Virus record (IMG/VR): IMGVR_UViG_3300024999_000045
Location: 1-64,000 of that record
Length of the DNA: 64,000 nucleotides
Source of the DNA: a virus
Strand: one strand, 5' to 3'
The position numbers were made by a program, and so were the translations under genes. This document shows, piece after piece, positions 31,131 through 38,939 of this stretch. The notes beneath the pieces were generated by a model. The model was not told the DNA's origin, did no database searches, and saw only the letters and a list, made by a program, of their open reading frames with translations. Within the stretch, counting starts at the first letter, position 1, and each line of letters starts with the position of its first letter.

Positions 31131-31140
31131 AGGAGAAAAT

Positions 31141-31473
31141 ATGCCAACAAAAATCACAGATGGAACCATGTATTTAACAGATCAAAATGGCAATAAAATT
31201 GAATTTGGCAATGTGGTAGAGTTAGATTTTGGCACGGTTTATGAATATGACCAAAATTGTTTTCAAAACTTTAAAAATCAAGAGTTTTCTATATCATGTA
31301 AAGCAAAAATATATCCACAATTATATAAATATATATTAGAAGATGAGCTTGATAGCGACAAAAAGAGAGAATTTAATAGAGTGTGTAATATTTATAAAAG
31401 AGTTAAGAAGTCCAGAATAAAAGAAAAGTTAAGAAAAAGAATAGAAAAGTTATTTTTAAAGTGTTTTAAATAA
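31141..31473 (+). CDS. Unknown protein, basic tail (110 aa)
   Basis: ATG follows AAAGGAGAAAAT. First half beta-rich (MYLTDQNGNKIEFGNVVEL), second half helical and strongly basic (IYKRVKKSRIKEKLRKRIEK). The first part resembles the small phage-tail-like or host-takeover proteins with a single beta barrel; the tail may contact nucleic acid. No family assigned. Confidence 0.5.
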   Translation: MPTKITDGTMYLTDQNGNKIEFGNVVELDFGTVYEYDQNCFQNFKNQEFSISCKAKIYPQLYKYILEDELDSDKKREFNRVCNIYKRVKKSRIKEKLRKRIEKLFLKCFK

Positions 31474-31514
31474 ATTTTGTATTTTATCAAAATATAAATA
31501 TAATAGGTGATTAA

Positions 31515-32258
31515 ATGTTAGAAATTAATAAAATATATAATCAAGATTGTTTAGAGGGTATGAAACTAATAAATGATAAGTCAATAGATATGATATTGTG
31601 CGATTTGCCATATGGACAAACGGCAAGAAATAAGTGGGATACACAATTACCTTTTGACCAATTATGGAAACAATACGAACGAATAATAAAAGATAATGGA
31701 ATTATTATATTATTTGCAAATGGAATGTTTACCGCAGATCTAATGACAAGTAATAAAAAACTTTGGAAATACAATTTAGTTTGGAATAAAGTTCTTCCTA
31801 GTGGGTTCTTAAATGCTAAGAAAATGCCTATGAGAAGTCATGAAGATATATGTATATTTTATAAAAAACCACCTAAATACAACCCTCAAATGGTTGAAGG
31901 TAATGAATGCCATAGCAGGGGTAATGTAATAGGTAAAAAACAAGAGGACTTTTCTAGAAACACAAATTACGGTGAGTTAAAAGCTGTACAAACTGAGGGT
32001 AATTTAAAATACCCAAAAAGTATTTTAACTTTTCAAAAACCTCATCCTTCTACTACTATACACCCAACACAGAAACCAGTCGAATGTTTAGAATGGCTAA
32101 TAAAAACTTATACAAATGAAAATGAATTAATTTTAGATAATTGTGTAGGTTCTGGAAGCACAATTGTGGCTGCTATCAATACTAATAGAAATTATATAGG
32201 ATTTGAATTAGAGGAAAATTACTATAAAGCAGCTTTAGAGAGAATTAATAAAATTTAA
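31515..32258 (+). CDS. DNA methyltransferase, N6-adenine/N4-cytosine type
   Basis: 247 aa. ATG follows ATAGGTGATTAA. Motif IV is DLPYG (about residue 31), followed by TARNKWDTQLPFDQLW. The SAM-binding motif comes late, DNCVGSGSTIVAAI then NYIGFELEENYY, so the order is that of beta-class enzymes such as many phage adenine methylases. HPTQKPVECLEWLIKTYT is the typical pre-motif I stretch. No restriction partner is visible, so it is a solitary methylase: likely functions are protecting phage DNA from host restriction or regulating gene expression. Length is typical of the minimal class. Confidence 0.9.
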   Translation: MLEINKIYNQDCLEGMKLINDKSIDMILCDLPYGQTARNKWDTQLPFDQLWKQYERIIKDNGIIILFANGMFTADLMTSNKKLWKYNLVWNKVLPSGFLNAKKMPMRSHEDICIFYKKPPKYNPQMVEGNECHSRGNVIGKKQEDFSRNTNYGELKAVQTEGNLKYPKSILTFQKPHPSTTIHPTQKPVECLEWLIKTYTNENELILDNCVGSGSTIVAAINTNRNYIGFELEENYYKAALERINKI

Positions 32259-32291
32259 TAAAAATACTATTTTCTAAAAGGAGATTAAGTT

Positions 32292-32471
32292 ATGGATAAT
32301 TTATGTGCGTGGATTTCATTAATTAGTGGTTGTTATTTTATATTTTTTGCACTAATAGCAAACACAGAAAACTTTGCATCAGCTTTAATGTTTAAGGTAT
32401 TCCCATTTTTCTTTGGGATTGGAAATGTATATGTGGCTTTAAAGTTATTTGATGTAATTATATTTAAATAA
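32292..32471 (+). CDS. Small membrane protein (59 aa)
   Basis: ATG follows AAAAGGAGATTAAGTT. Two hydrophobic segments (CAWISLISGCYFIFFALI and MFKVFPFFFGIGNVYVAL) predict two membrane spans. Function unknown. Its stop is the left arm of the best-formed intergenic inverted repeat in the window. Confidence 0.5.
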   Translation: MDNLCAWISLISGCYFIFFALIANTENFASALMFKVFPFFFGIGNVYVALKLFDVIIFK

Positions 32472-32490
32472 AAGGCAGAGTTTATTTAAA
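32463..32490. repeat. Intergenic inverted repeat, perfect copy
   Basis: TTTAAATAAA (32463-32472) and TTTATTTAAA (32481-32490) pair perfectly over ten bases around an 8-base loop. The left arm contains the TAA stop (32469-32471). The right arm ends two bases before GAAAGG of the next gene. Confidence 0.7.
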
Positions 32491-32503
32491 GAAAGGATAA
32501 ATT

Positions 32504-32770
32504 ATGAATAGCATTTCACAATTTTGTAGTATTTGTCATAAAGAAATAAAAGTAGAAGTTAGTATTTCTAATTGCTTATTTTATGAATATTGGTTTGATA
32601 TAAAAAGGCATTATCATTATAAATTTAGGCATAAAAAGCAATTTTTCACAAGTAAAGGAATAATAAAAAGATGGTTTGGATTTATAATTTTATTGTTAAT
32701 AACAGGTTTATTTGCACCTTTATATTTAATAACATATCCATTTAAAGCATTACACGAATACTTATTTTAG
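32504..32770 (+). CDS. Zinc finger plus membrane segment protein (88 aa)
   Basis: ATG follows AAAGGATAAATT. The N-terminus has CSIC followed by an isolated Cys, and HYHYKF, a possible half zinc site. The C-terminus has one hydrophobic span (FGFIILLLITGLFAPLYLI) and a short tail. It may anchor a small metal-binding head on the membrane. Not recognised. Confidence 0.5.
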   Translation: MNSISQFCSICHKEIKVEVSISNCLFYEYWFDIKRHYHYKFRHKKQFFTSKGIIKRWFGFIILLLITGLFAPLYLITYPFKALHEYLF

Positions 32771-32782
32771 AAAGGACAAATT

Positions 32783-33037
32783 ATGAATATTGACGAAGCG
32801 AAAGACATTTTACAAGTATTTGTAGATATATATGAGTATGGTAAAGGTTTTGGTGAGAAAAATAGTAAGTTTGAAGCAATACACGATGAATATGTTGCAA
32901 CAAAAACACTATTAGATCATTGTAAAACACTTGAAAAAGAAGTTACACAATTAGCAATTGAGAGTATTGAACGAGAAAAATTATTGGCAAGGCTTGAAGC
33001 TGAGATAATGGCGGTTATAAATCATAAAGAAATGTGA
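32783..33037 (+). CDS. Coiled-coil protein (84 aa)
   Basis: ATG follows AAAGGACAAATT. Acidic helices (DEAKDILQVFVDIYEYGKGF, then KTLEKEVTQLAIESIEREK), probably forming a short coiled coil. No Cys clusters apart from one in DHCKTL. Function unknown. Confidence 0.5.
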   Translation: MNIDEAKDILQVFVDIYEYGKGFGEKNSKFEAIHDEYVATKTLLDHCKTLEKEVTQLAIESIEREKLLARLEAEIMAVINHKEM

Positions 33038-33071
33038 TAAAAGTAAAGTTTTATATAAAAAGGAGAAAATT

Positions 33072-33452
33072 ATGAGTGTAGAACATTATCATTGTGAAAG
33101 TTGTGAGGAAAGTATATATGAAGAATATGTAGGACATTGTGCTGAATGTCAAAAGAGAATATGTACTTTTTGTACAATAAATAATGAAATTGATTCAAAT
33201 TATGAATATGATTATAGGCTTAAATATGATGGCAGTAAAGAACAAAGAGAAGAATATGGATTTGATGAAGATTCATATGAAATAGGTGAACCCATTGAGG
33301 ATGTAGGGATTGACCCAAAATATTGTCCATTTTGTATTGGAAATCAATATACAAGTGATGATTTGTTAAATTATCTTTTGGCTAAATATAATTTGACTGA
33401 AGAGTCTGTGAAAGAAGAATATTTTAAAAATAGACAGTCTACAGTCCTTTAA
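33072..33452 (+). CDS. Multi-zinc-ribbon protein (126 aa)
   Basis: ATG follows AAAGGAGAAAATT. Three Cys pairs, CESC, CAEC and CTFC, lie in the first 45 residues and CPFC near residue 97. They are spaced as two zinc sites. Between them is a strongly acidic, Tyr-rich stretch (YDGSKEQREEYGFDEDSY). It looks like a protein-interaction module, perhaps a host-transcription or translation binder, but there is no direct evidence. Confidence 0.6.
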   Translation: MSVEHYHCESCEESIYEEYVGHCAECQKRICTFCTINNEIDSNYEYDYRLKYDGSKEQREEYGFDEDSYEIGEPIEDVGIDPKYCPFCIGNQYTSDDLLNYLLAKYNLTEESVKEEYFKNRQSTVL

Positions 33453-33539
33453 AATCAAGGGTTGTAAAATGAGATATTTAGATAAAATGATTTTTTTATT
33501 TAGATATTAAAGCATAAATATAATAATAAGGTGGATAAT

Positions 33540-35021
33540 ATGAAGAAAATAGAGGTTATTGAATTTTTTGCAGGTATAGGTAGTCAGAAAAAATCTTTAG
33601 ATAGACAAAAAATTGGAAATGAAGTAATAGCAATTTCTGAATGGGATGTAAATGCATTAATATCATATGACGCAATACATACTGACGATGGAATAGATTA
33701 TTCAAAAGGTTTAACTAAAAAGGAAATTTTAGAAAAGTTGAAAAATTTTACATTCTCAACCGATGGGAAGAAACCTTGTAATAAAGAGAGAATAAAAGAA
33801 AAAACTTTAAGGCAATTATATAATTGCCTTAAAGTTTTTAAAAATATGGGTGATATTACAAAAATTAATAAAACACCAAATGCAAATTTATGGACATATT
33901 CTTTCCCATGCCAGGATATCAGTCTGGCTGGAAAACAAGCTGGTATAAAAGAAGGAACTAGATCAGGATTATTATTCGAAGTTGAAAGATTATTAGAAAT
34001 TTGTAAAGCAAACGAAGAATTACCAGAGTATTTACTACTTGAAAATGTAAAGAATTTAGTAGGTAAAGAATTTAAATCAGATTTTAATATATGGTTAGAT
34101 AAGCTTGAACAACTAGGATACAATAATTATTGGAAAATAGTAAATGCAAAAGATTGTTTAATCCCACAAAATAGAGAACGAGTTTTTTGTATAAGTATAA
34201 GAAAAGATATTAATAAAGAGTTTGATTTTCCAGAAAAACAAGAATTAGTATTAAGATTAAAAGATATTTTAGAAGATGAGGTTGATGAAAAGTACTATAT
34301 AAATAAAAATTGGCACTTTTCAACTGATTTAGACGAAAAACATGACACAAATGAAATAGCACAAATAGATAATGTTAACTTTAAATCACTTAGAACTATA
34401 ACAGACTTAAATAAAATATGCCGGTGTTTAGATACGATGGGTGGTGGTCAGAGAGAACCTAAAATTATTTGTGAACAAAGAACAGATGAGGGTTTAAGAT
34501 TTTTTAAAGATAATATATATGGCACTATTAGAACCATTGATTCTGGTGGTGATAAAAGAGTAATAGAAATTGAAGAATCTACTATCATAGCCCAAAGAGG
34601 TCGTTATAATGATGATGGTGAAATTGAACAACAATTTGAGAAAAGAAAAGATGGTCTGACTAATACTATTGCCACAGTTCAAAAAGATAATTTAATTCTA
34701 GAAAAACAAGAGCCTAAAATAATAACTGTAGGTCAAGTCTCAAACGAAGGTAGTCAATCAGGCAAAGTTTATTCAGATGGAGGAATATTCCCTACAGTAT
34801 GTGCTTGTACTCATGGATATGCTATCGGAAATATTGAAACTAATTATCGCATAAGAAAACTTACCCCAAAAGAATGCTGGCGTTTAATGGGGTTTGATGA
34901 TGAAGATATTGAAAAATGTATTGCTAAAGGAATTTCTGATTCACAGTTATACAAGCAGGCAGGAAATAGCATTGTAGTTCAATGTCTAGATGGAATATTT
35001 GAAAACTTATTTTTAAAATAA
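33540..35021 (+). CDS. C5-cytosine DNA methyltransferase
   Basis: 493 aa. GTG 33531 overlaps the ribosome site (AAGGTGG), so ATG 33540 is chosen. Conserved motifs: I FFAGIGSQKKSL, IV SFPCQDIS with the catalytic Cys, VI LLENVKNL, VIII QNRERVFC, and the C-terminal IX/X block RKLTPKECWRLMGF... KQAGNSIVV. The enzyme transfers a methyl group to C5 of cytosine; the long middle part (about 230-430) is the target recognition domain with GGGQREPKI and repeated IAQRGRYND / TNTIATVQ sections. No restriction partner nearby. Very unusually, codons around residue 90 form a 40-bp perfect palindrome (33800-33839). Confidence 0.92.
   Translation: MKKIEVIEFFAGIGSQKKSLDRQKIGNEVIAISEWDVNALISYDAIHTDDGIDYSKGLTKKEILEKLKNFTFSTDGKKPCNKERIKEKTLRQLYNCLKVFKNMGDITKINKTPNANLWTYSFPCQDISLAGKQAGIKEGTRSGLLFEVERLLEICKANEELPEYLLLENVKNLVGKEFKSDFNIWLDKLEQLGYNNYWKIVNAKDCLIPQNRERVFCISIRKDINKEFDFPEKQELVLRLKDILEDEVDEKYYINKNWHFSTDLDEKHDTNEIAQIDNVNFKSLRTITDLNKICRCLDTMGGGQREPKIICEQRTDEGLRFFKDNIYGTIRTIDSGGDKRVIEIEESTIIAQRGRYNDDGEIEQQFEKRKDGLTNTIATVQKDNLILEKQEPKIITVGQVSNEGSQSGKVYSDGGIFPTVCACTHGYAIGNIETNYRIRKLTPKECWRLMGFDDEDIEKCIAKGISDSQLYKQAGNSIVVQCLDGIFENLFLK
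33800..33839. repeat. 40-bp perfect palindrome inside the cytosine methyltransferase gene
   Basis: The 20 bases 33800-33819, beginning AAAAACTTTAAGG, are the exact reverse complement of 33820-33839, ending CTTAAAGTTTTT. The sequence encodes KTLRQLYNCLKVF in the region between motifs I and IV. As RNA it would be a stem followed by a U5 run, terminator-like in both directions. Confidence 0.85.
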
Positions 35022-35139
35022 AATAAACTTTAAAAAACGTAGTATAAGCGAGTATGAGTGAGACTGAGAGAGTTTGATAATCCAATGTTTAAATAAAACA
35101 CAACTTTCATTTAATAATAAAATAAAGTAATTCACGTCA

Positions 35140-35168
35140 TTGACAAGCATTAAAAATTAGTATATAAT
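35140..35168 (+). promoter_or_regulatory. Promoter, twin of the one at 61793
   Basis: TTGACA at 35140-35145, 17-bp spacer, TATAAT at 35163-35168, then ATAAACATAACAA. The 27 bases 35121-35147, including GTAATTCACGTCA and the -35, recur identically at 61774-61800. Confidence 0.8.
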
Positions 35169-35205
35169 ATAAACATAACAACAATCGTGAGCAAGGAGGT
35201 TAAAC

Positions 35206-35451
35206 ATGAAAGTTAGAGTATTAAAAGTTACGGATACAAATGAAAAAAGTAAATATGAAAGAATTTGGAATAGCACAAGAATGCTACCATTTTTAGAAAT
35301 AGGAGCACCAATGTATTTAGAATATGCCGACGATCCTAATTTAGTAAGAACAACTAGTCAAGTAATTGGATTTCAAGAAAATTTAGATGAAAAAATTAAG
35401 ACAATACATACATTAAATAGTATTTATACGTTAGAAGTATTGGAGGAATAA
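35206..35451 (+). CDS. Unknown protein (81 aa)
   Basis: ATG follows AAGGAGGTTAAAC. Beta-rich: MKVRVLKVTDTNEKSKYE, GAPMYLEYADDPNLVRTTSQ, then HTLNSIYTLEVLEE. This pattern (small SH3-like barrel) is seen in phage proteins of unknown role. It is the first gene behind a strong promoter; the next gene begins one base after its stop, so both are one transcript. Confidence 0.6.
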   Translation: MKVRVLKVTDTNEKSKYERIWNSTRMLPFLEIGAPMYLEYADDPNLVRTTSQVIGFQENLDEKIKTIHTLNSIYTLEVLEE

Positions 35452-35452
35452 G

Positions 35453-36055
35453 ATGAGAAATCCAGATAGAATTAAACCATTTTTAGAAGAAATAGAAAAA
35501 GTAGAAGAAGTTTGGAGCGATATTAAAGGATATGAAAATTTATATCAAGTTAATGTATTTGGAGAAATAAAATCAATTTATAATAATATAATTTTAAAAC
35601 CATGGATAAATTCTTGTGGTTATATGAATATAAAATTAAGTGTAAAAGGTAAAAGAAAAAACAAACAAATACATAGATTAGTTGCAGAAGCATTTATCAG
35701 TAATGATGAAAATAAAAAAGAGGTAAATCATATAGACGGAAATAAATCAAATAACAATATAAATAATTTAGAATGGGTTACTAGAAATGAAAATATTTTT
35801 CATGCTTATAAAATTGGATTATATGATAAAAATTTTAGAAAAATCATACAAATAAAAGACGATAAAATTATCAATATTTTTAATAGCATAAAAGAGGCGA
35901 GCGAAAAAACAGGAATTAATAATGGTTGCATTTGTTCATGTTGTGGAGAAAAATATAGATATAAAACCGCTGGTGGTTACACATGGAAATACTATGAAGA
36001 GACTGAGTTATTAATAGAATTAAAGAAATTTAAAGAAGATGTTTTAGGAAAATAA
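35453..36055 (+). CDS. HNH endonuclease apparently inserted in a small phage gene
   Basis: 200 aa. The core is a NUMOD4-HNH-NUMOD1 homing endonuclease: VWSDIKGYENLYQVN, IHRLVAEAF, VNHIDGNKSNNNINNLEWVT, then NUMOD1-like IFNSIKEASEKTGINNGCI and GGYTWKYY. The outer parts are foreign to it. The first 17 residues (MRNPDRIKPFLEEIEKV) and the last (ETELLIELKKFKEDVLGK) match the beginning and end of a small Firmicute phage family of unknown function that I recall (RNPxRI...EDxELI). So the endonuclease looks inserted in frame into that gene, replacing its middle. Active-site residues are intact. ATG lies next to GTATTGGAGGAATAAG. Confidence 0.8.
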   Translation: MRNPDRIKPFLEEIEKVEEVWSDIKGYENLYQVNVFGEIKSIYNNIILKPWINSCGYMNIKLSVKGKRKNKQIHRLVAEAFISNDENKKEVNHIDGNKSNNNINNLEWVTRNENIFHAYKIGLYDKNFRKIIQIKDDKIINIFNSIKEASEKTGINNGCICSCCGEKYRYKTAGGYTWKYYEETELLIELKKFKEDVLGK

Positions 36056-36127
36056 TTAAGTAAAAGCAATATTTCATTTAAAAATATAAAAAATATGGGT
36101 TATGACCAACATAAAAGGAGAATTAAA

Positions 36128-36304
36128 ATGACAAATTTAATTAACAAAGAAATTACAAAAGAAAATCTTAATAAAGAAATAGATAATTCAAATATTATAT
36201 TTATAGAAGAAATTGATCCTAATGAAATTAAAAGGTTGTTTAATGAACTTCAAGAAAATTTAAGCAGTCTTTATAAAATATTTTTAAAAGGAAATTTAAT
36301 TTAA
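36128..36304 (+). CDS. Small helical protein (58 aa)
   Basis: The in-frame ATG 36095 lacks a site; ATG 36128 follows AAAAGGAGAATTAAA. Asn/Glu/Lys-rich helices (NKEITKENLNKEIDNSN, then PNEIKRLFNELQENLSSLY). No motif. Function unknown. Confidence 0.5.
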   Translation: MTNLINKEITKENLNKEIDNSNIIFIEEIDPNEIKRLFNELQENLSSLYKIFLKGNLI

Positions 36305-36337
36305 AATATAAAAATGTCAATCAAAAAGGAGAAAATT

Positions 36338-36583
36338 ATGAGAATTTTATTTAAAGATATTAATAAAAAAGAATCAAATAGAAACGATATTGCTTTTATA
36401 AAATTAGAAATAAATGATAATTATTCAGAATTTATAAAAACCTTAAAAGAATTAAAAGAATTTGTTGATTATAATGACGGCAGTGTTTATAGAATAGATG
36501 GAATTAATTTAATTATACCTGGTTTTGAAATAGGCGTTCCAACTATTGAAGTTGTAGGACACGTTATTTTGGATCTTAAATAA
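36338..36583 (+). CDS. Unknown protein (81 aa)
   Basis: ATG 36338 follows AAAAAGGAGAAAATT; an upstream in-frame ATG (36314) has none. Starts RILFKDINKKESNRNDIAF, ends with VYRIDGINLIIPGFEIGVP and a strand. Alternating alpha and beta as in a small binding domain. Not recognised. Confidence 0.5.
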   Translation: MRILFKDINKKESNRNDIAFIKLEINDNYSEFIKTLKELKEFVDYNDGSVYRIDGINLIIPGFEIGVPTIEVVGHVILDLK

Positions 36584-36615
36584 ACTAAAAATATGGAGAA
36601 CTTGCAAGTAATAAA

Positions 36616-36643
36616 GTGTAGCTACACCTCCTAACGTGGGAGG
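36616..36643 (+). promoter_or_regulatory. RBS-sequestering hairpin before the CoiA-like gene
   Basis: GTGTAGCTACAC (36616-36627) is a perfect 12-bp palindrome. CCTCC (36627-36631) lies seven bases before GGAGG (36639-36643), the ribosome site of the next gene, and can pair with it around TAACGTG. Opening or closing of this stem would control translation. Confidence 0.5.
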
Positions 36644-36647
36644 AAAT

Positions 36648-37730
36648 ATGTCTAAAGAAGTTAAAATAATTTATTGTTATGATGAATTAGGTAATGCTAT
36701 ACATTATTTAAAAGTGATAAAAGGTAAAAAATATTTTTGTATAGATTGTGGTTCGGAATTAATATGTAAACATGGAACAAAAAAAATAAAACATTTATCG
36801 CATAAAAATACCGAAGAGTGTGGAGGAACAGGTGAATCAATATTTCATAAACATTGGAAAGAAAATTTATTTAAAGCAGGGATGTTTATAGATATTGCTA
36901 TTAGAATGAATAAGCCAGAAAATATAGAAATATTAGAGGTTTTAAATGAGGTTTCATTAAATAAAAGATATAATAAAGAGTGGGATATAGAAATAATTGT
37001 AGATGTATTACTTATTACAAATAAAGGTGATATTGTTGTTGAAATCAATTATAAAAATCCTAAAGATTGGATTAAACTAAAGCCATATTATAATGAATTA
37101 AATTTGTTGAGAATATATGAAGTTAAAGTAGATAAAAATATAAATACAAAGTTGGAATGGTTTAGTTTTGAAACAGAAGAAATAAAAAAAATAGAAGATC
37201 AAAAAGAAATAATAGAATATGAAAAACAAAAAGAAAAAGATAGAATAAAAGAAATAAAAATAGCGGAATATGCAGAGAAACGTGCAGAGATTAGAAAAAA
37301 AACAAAGATAGAAAAAAATCTAGAAAAAGAAAGAATTAAAAATGAATTATTATTAGAAAAAGAAAAAATCATTAAAGAGGAACGTGAAAAGATAAGAGAA
37401 ATGTTAAAAAATGGAACAGCAAAAAAATATAAAATATTTTTTAATTATAAAATTGATTTGCGAAAAATTGATGATAATTATTGTATGTTGCATTGTTTAT
37501 CAGAAATAAAGCCATCACAATATAAAAAAATAAAATTAAAGTTTAGCATTGATAAATTTAGTTATAAAATATTATATGAAAATTTTAATACATCTTATGG
37601 AATTAAATGCTGTGATGTTATTGTAAAAAACACACTTACAGAAGATAATTTTCATGAAGTTCTTGCCTTTGGTGTTAAATGTGATGCAATATATAATAAA
37701 CCTTTATATATACAATTGTGTAATATTTAA
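36648..37730 (+). CDS. CoiA-like nuclease-fold protein
   Basis: 360 aa. GTG 36636 overlaps the ribosome site, so ATG 36648 is used. The N-terminal zinc region (FCIDCGSELICKHG) and SHKNTEECGGTGES precede FHKHWKENLF, then VDVLLITNKGDIVVEINYKN, an arrangement typical of competence CoiA-like proteins with a PD-(D/E)XK-type core (Asp of DVLL, Glu of VVEI). CoiA proteins act in DNA uptake and recombination but their activity is not proven. Residues about 185-265 are a highly charged coiled coil; the C-terminal 100 residues are a separate alpha/beta part. A hairpin covers its ribosome site. Confidence 0.65.
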   Translation: MSKEVKIIYCYDELGNAIHYLKVIKGKKYFCIDCGSELICKHGTKKIKHLSHKNTEECGGTGESIFHKHWKENLFKAGMFIDIAIRMNKPENIEILEVLNEVSLNKRYNKEWDIEIIVDVLLITNKGDIVVEINYKNPKDWIKLKPYYNELNLLRIYEVKVDKNINTKLEWFSFETEEIKKIEDQKEIIEYEKQKEKDRIKEIKIAEYAEKRAEIRKKTKIEKNLEKERIKNELLLEKEKIIKEEREKIREMLKNGTAKKYKIFFNYKIDLRKIDDNYCMLHCLSEIKPSQYKKIKLKFSIDKFSYKILYENFNTSYGIKCCDVIVKNTLTEDNFHEVLAFGVKCDAIYNKPLYIQLCNI

Positions 37731-37775
37731 TTATAAAATATAAACATTATAATAATAAATTAAAAGGAGGGTATA

Positions 37776-38132
37776 ATGAGTGTAAAATATAAGAGAAAAG
37801 CAAATAAGATGGTTAAAGAAATTAAATATATTTTTGGAGCTAGTAGAATAGAAGCCAAGCATCATTTGTTTGATGATTTATATAATACACTTGCAGATAT
37901 ATTTAATGATATTTTATGTGGAGATTTAATAAGTGATGACGCATATGAATTTTTTAATACATCAGAGGATGAGATAGATGTAATTCAGAAGTTATCAAAG
38001 ACCGAAACAGACGCAGACGAAAAATTTGAGATAAAAATAAATAAAGCTTGGGAAGAAAATTCAGACGAAGATATATTAGAATTTGTTGAACAATATAAGA
38101 TTTTTAGAATTTCAGAGTTTAGAGGGTTTTAG
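37776..38132 (+). CDS. Unknown protein (118 aa)
   Basis: ATG follows AAAAGGAGGGTATA; a TATAAACATTATAATAA motif lies upstream. Acidic helical protein (ASRIEAKHHLFDDLYNTLAD, then SDDAYEFFNTSEDEIDVIQ). No motif. Function unknown. Confidence 0.55.
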   Translation: MSVKYKRKANKMVKEIKYIFGASRIEAKHHLFDDLYNTLADIFNDILCGDLISDDAYEFFNTSEDEIDVIQKLSKTETDADEKFEIKINKAWEENSDEDILEFVEQYKIFRISEFRGF

Positions 38133-38167
38133 ATAATAACATAAATAAAATAACAAAAGGAGAAAAT

Positions 38168-38272
38168 ATGAAAGCTTTAAAAAGTGATTTTGAAAATTTA
38201 TCTAAAGTTTGGGTTGATTTTAGTGAAGAAATGAAAGATTGTATTATAAATGGAATTTTAAATAAAATATAA
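38168..38272 (+). CDS. Very small protein (34 aa)
   Basis: A 35-codon frame with AAAGGAGAAAAT at ideal spacing; begins MKALKSDFENLSKVW and ends CIINGILNKI. Helical. The stop merges into AAAAGGAGAATG, the ribosome site of the next gene. Confidence 0.4.
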   Translation: MKALKSDFENLSKVWVDFSEEMKDCIINGILNKI

Positions 38273-38285
38273 AAGGAGAATGAAA

Positions 38286-38621
38286 ATGAAAGTTAATATA
38301 TTTAACATGAAAAAAGACAATGATGTATTAATACAATTAGGAGATTTATTTTTAGATGAAATTAATAAAGTTTATATGGTAGTTCAAAATAATAGTGATA
38401 ATCGAAAATGGCAGCTAATGAATTTAACTGATAATACCTTTTTAAATGGGTTATCTAGGGTAAAAGACGATGTTGGTATTTTACATAACGTATCTCTTAA
38501 TTTAGAAGGAATGACAGTTTTAGAAGCATATAAAAATATCTATGAAGTTTTTAAAAGAACAGATTTTACCATACATTATTCTGTTGATGAATATAAAATT
38601 AATTTATATATAAATGAATAA
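38286..38621 (+). CDS. Unknown protein (111 aa)
   Basis: ATG 38280 is too close to AAAGGAG; ATG 38286 fits. Beta-rich (VYMVVQNNSDNRKWQLMNL, then NVSLNLEGMTVLEAYKNIY). The C-terminal FTIHYSVDEYKINLYIN suggests a barrel-like domain. No family recognised. Confidence 0.5.
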   Translation: MKVNIFNMKKDNDVLIQLGDLFLDEINKVYMVVQNNSDNRKWQLMNLTDNTFLNGLSRVKDDVGILHNVSLNLEGMTVLEAYKNIYEVFKRTDFTIHYSVDEYKINLYINE

Positions 38622-38654
38622 TAGATATATAAAAGAGACTAAAAGGAGAAAATT

Positions 38655-38900
38655 ATGTTAATTAAAGTTATAGATAACGCAACAGTTGACACAGGAGTGA
38701 TTGCGTATATAGACCACAAGAATCCTATTGAATTTATAAAAATAATTAAAGAGGTTAATAGAATAAATATTAAAGGAAAGACGTGGATATATACTGACTG
38801 TGATTTTAATCCAACTTTTGATTATATAAGTATAGACGTTGTTCGCATTTTTGTTGATGAAGAGGATGAAGACGAAAACGAATTTAATGATTATGAGTAG
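38655..38900 (+). CDS. Unknown acidic protein (81 aa)
   Basis: ATG follows AAAAGGAGAAAATT. First two thirds are alpha/beta (MLIKVIDNATVDTGVIAYI, then WIYTDCDFNPTFDYISIDV); the tail is extremely acidic (FVDEEDEDENEFNDYE). Such tails often compete for nucleic-acid-binding partners. Role unknown. Confidence 0.5.
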   Translation: MLIKVIDNATVDTGVIAYIDHKNPIEFIKIIKEVNRINIKGKTWIYTDCDFNPTFDYISIDVVRIFVDEEDEDENEFNDYE

Positions 38901-38939
38901 TTTAAATAAAAAATACATTTTATCGAAAGGAAAACAAAT

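Noticed and set aside
31515-35021. Restriction-modification system formed by the two methyltransferases
   Set aside because: No restriction endonuclease gene is adjacent; the HNH genes nearby are of homing type.
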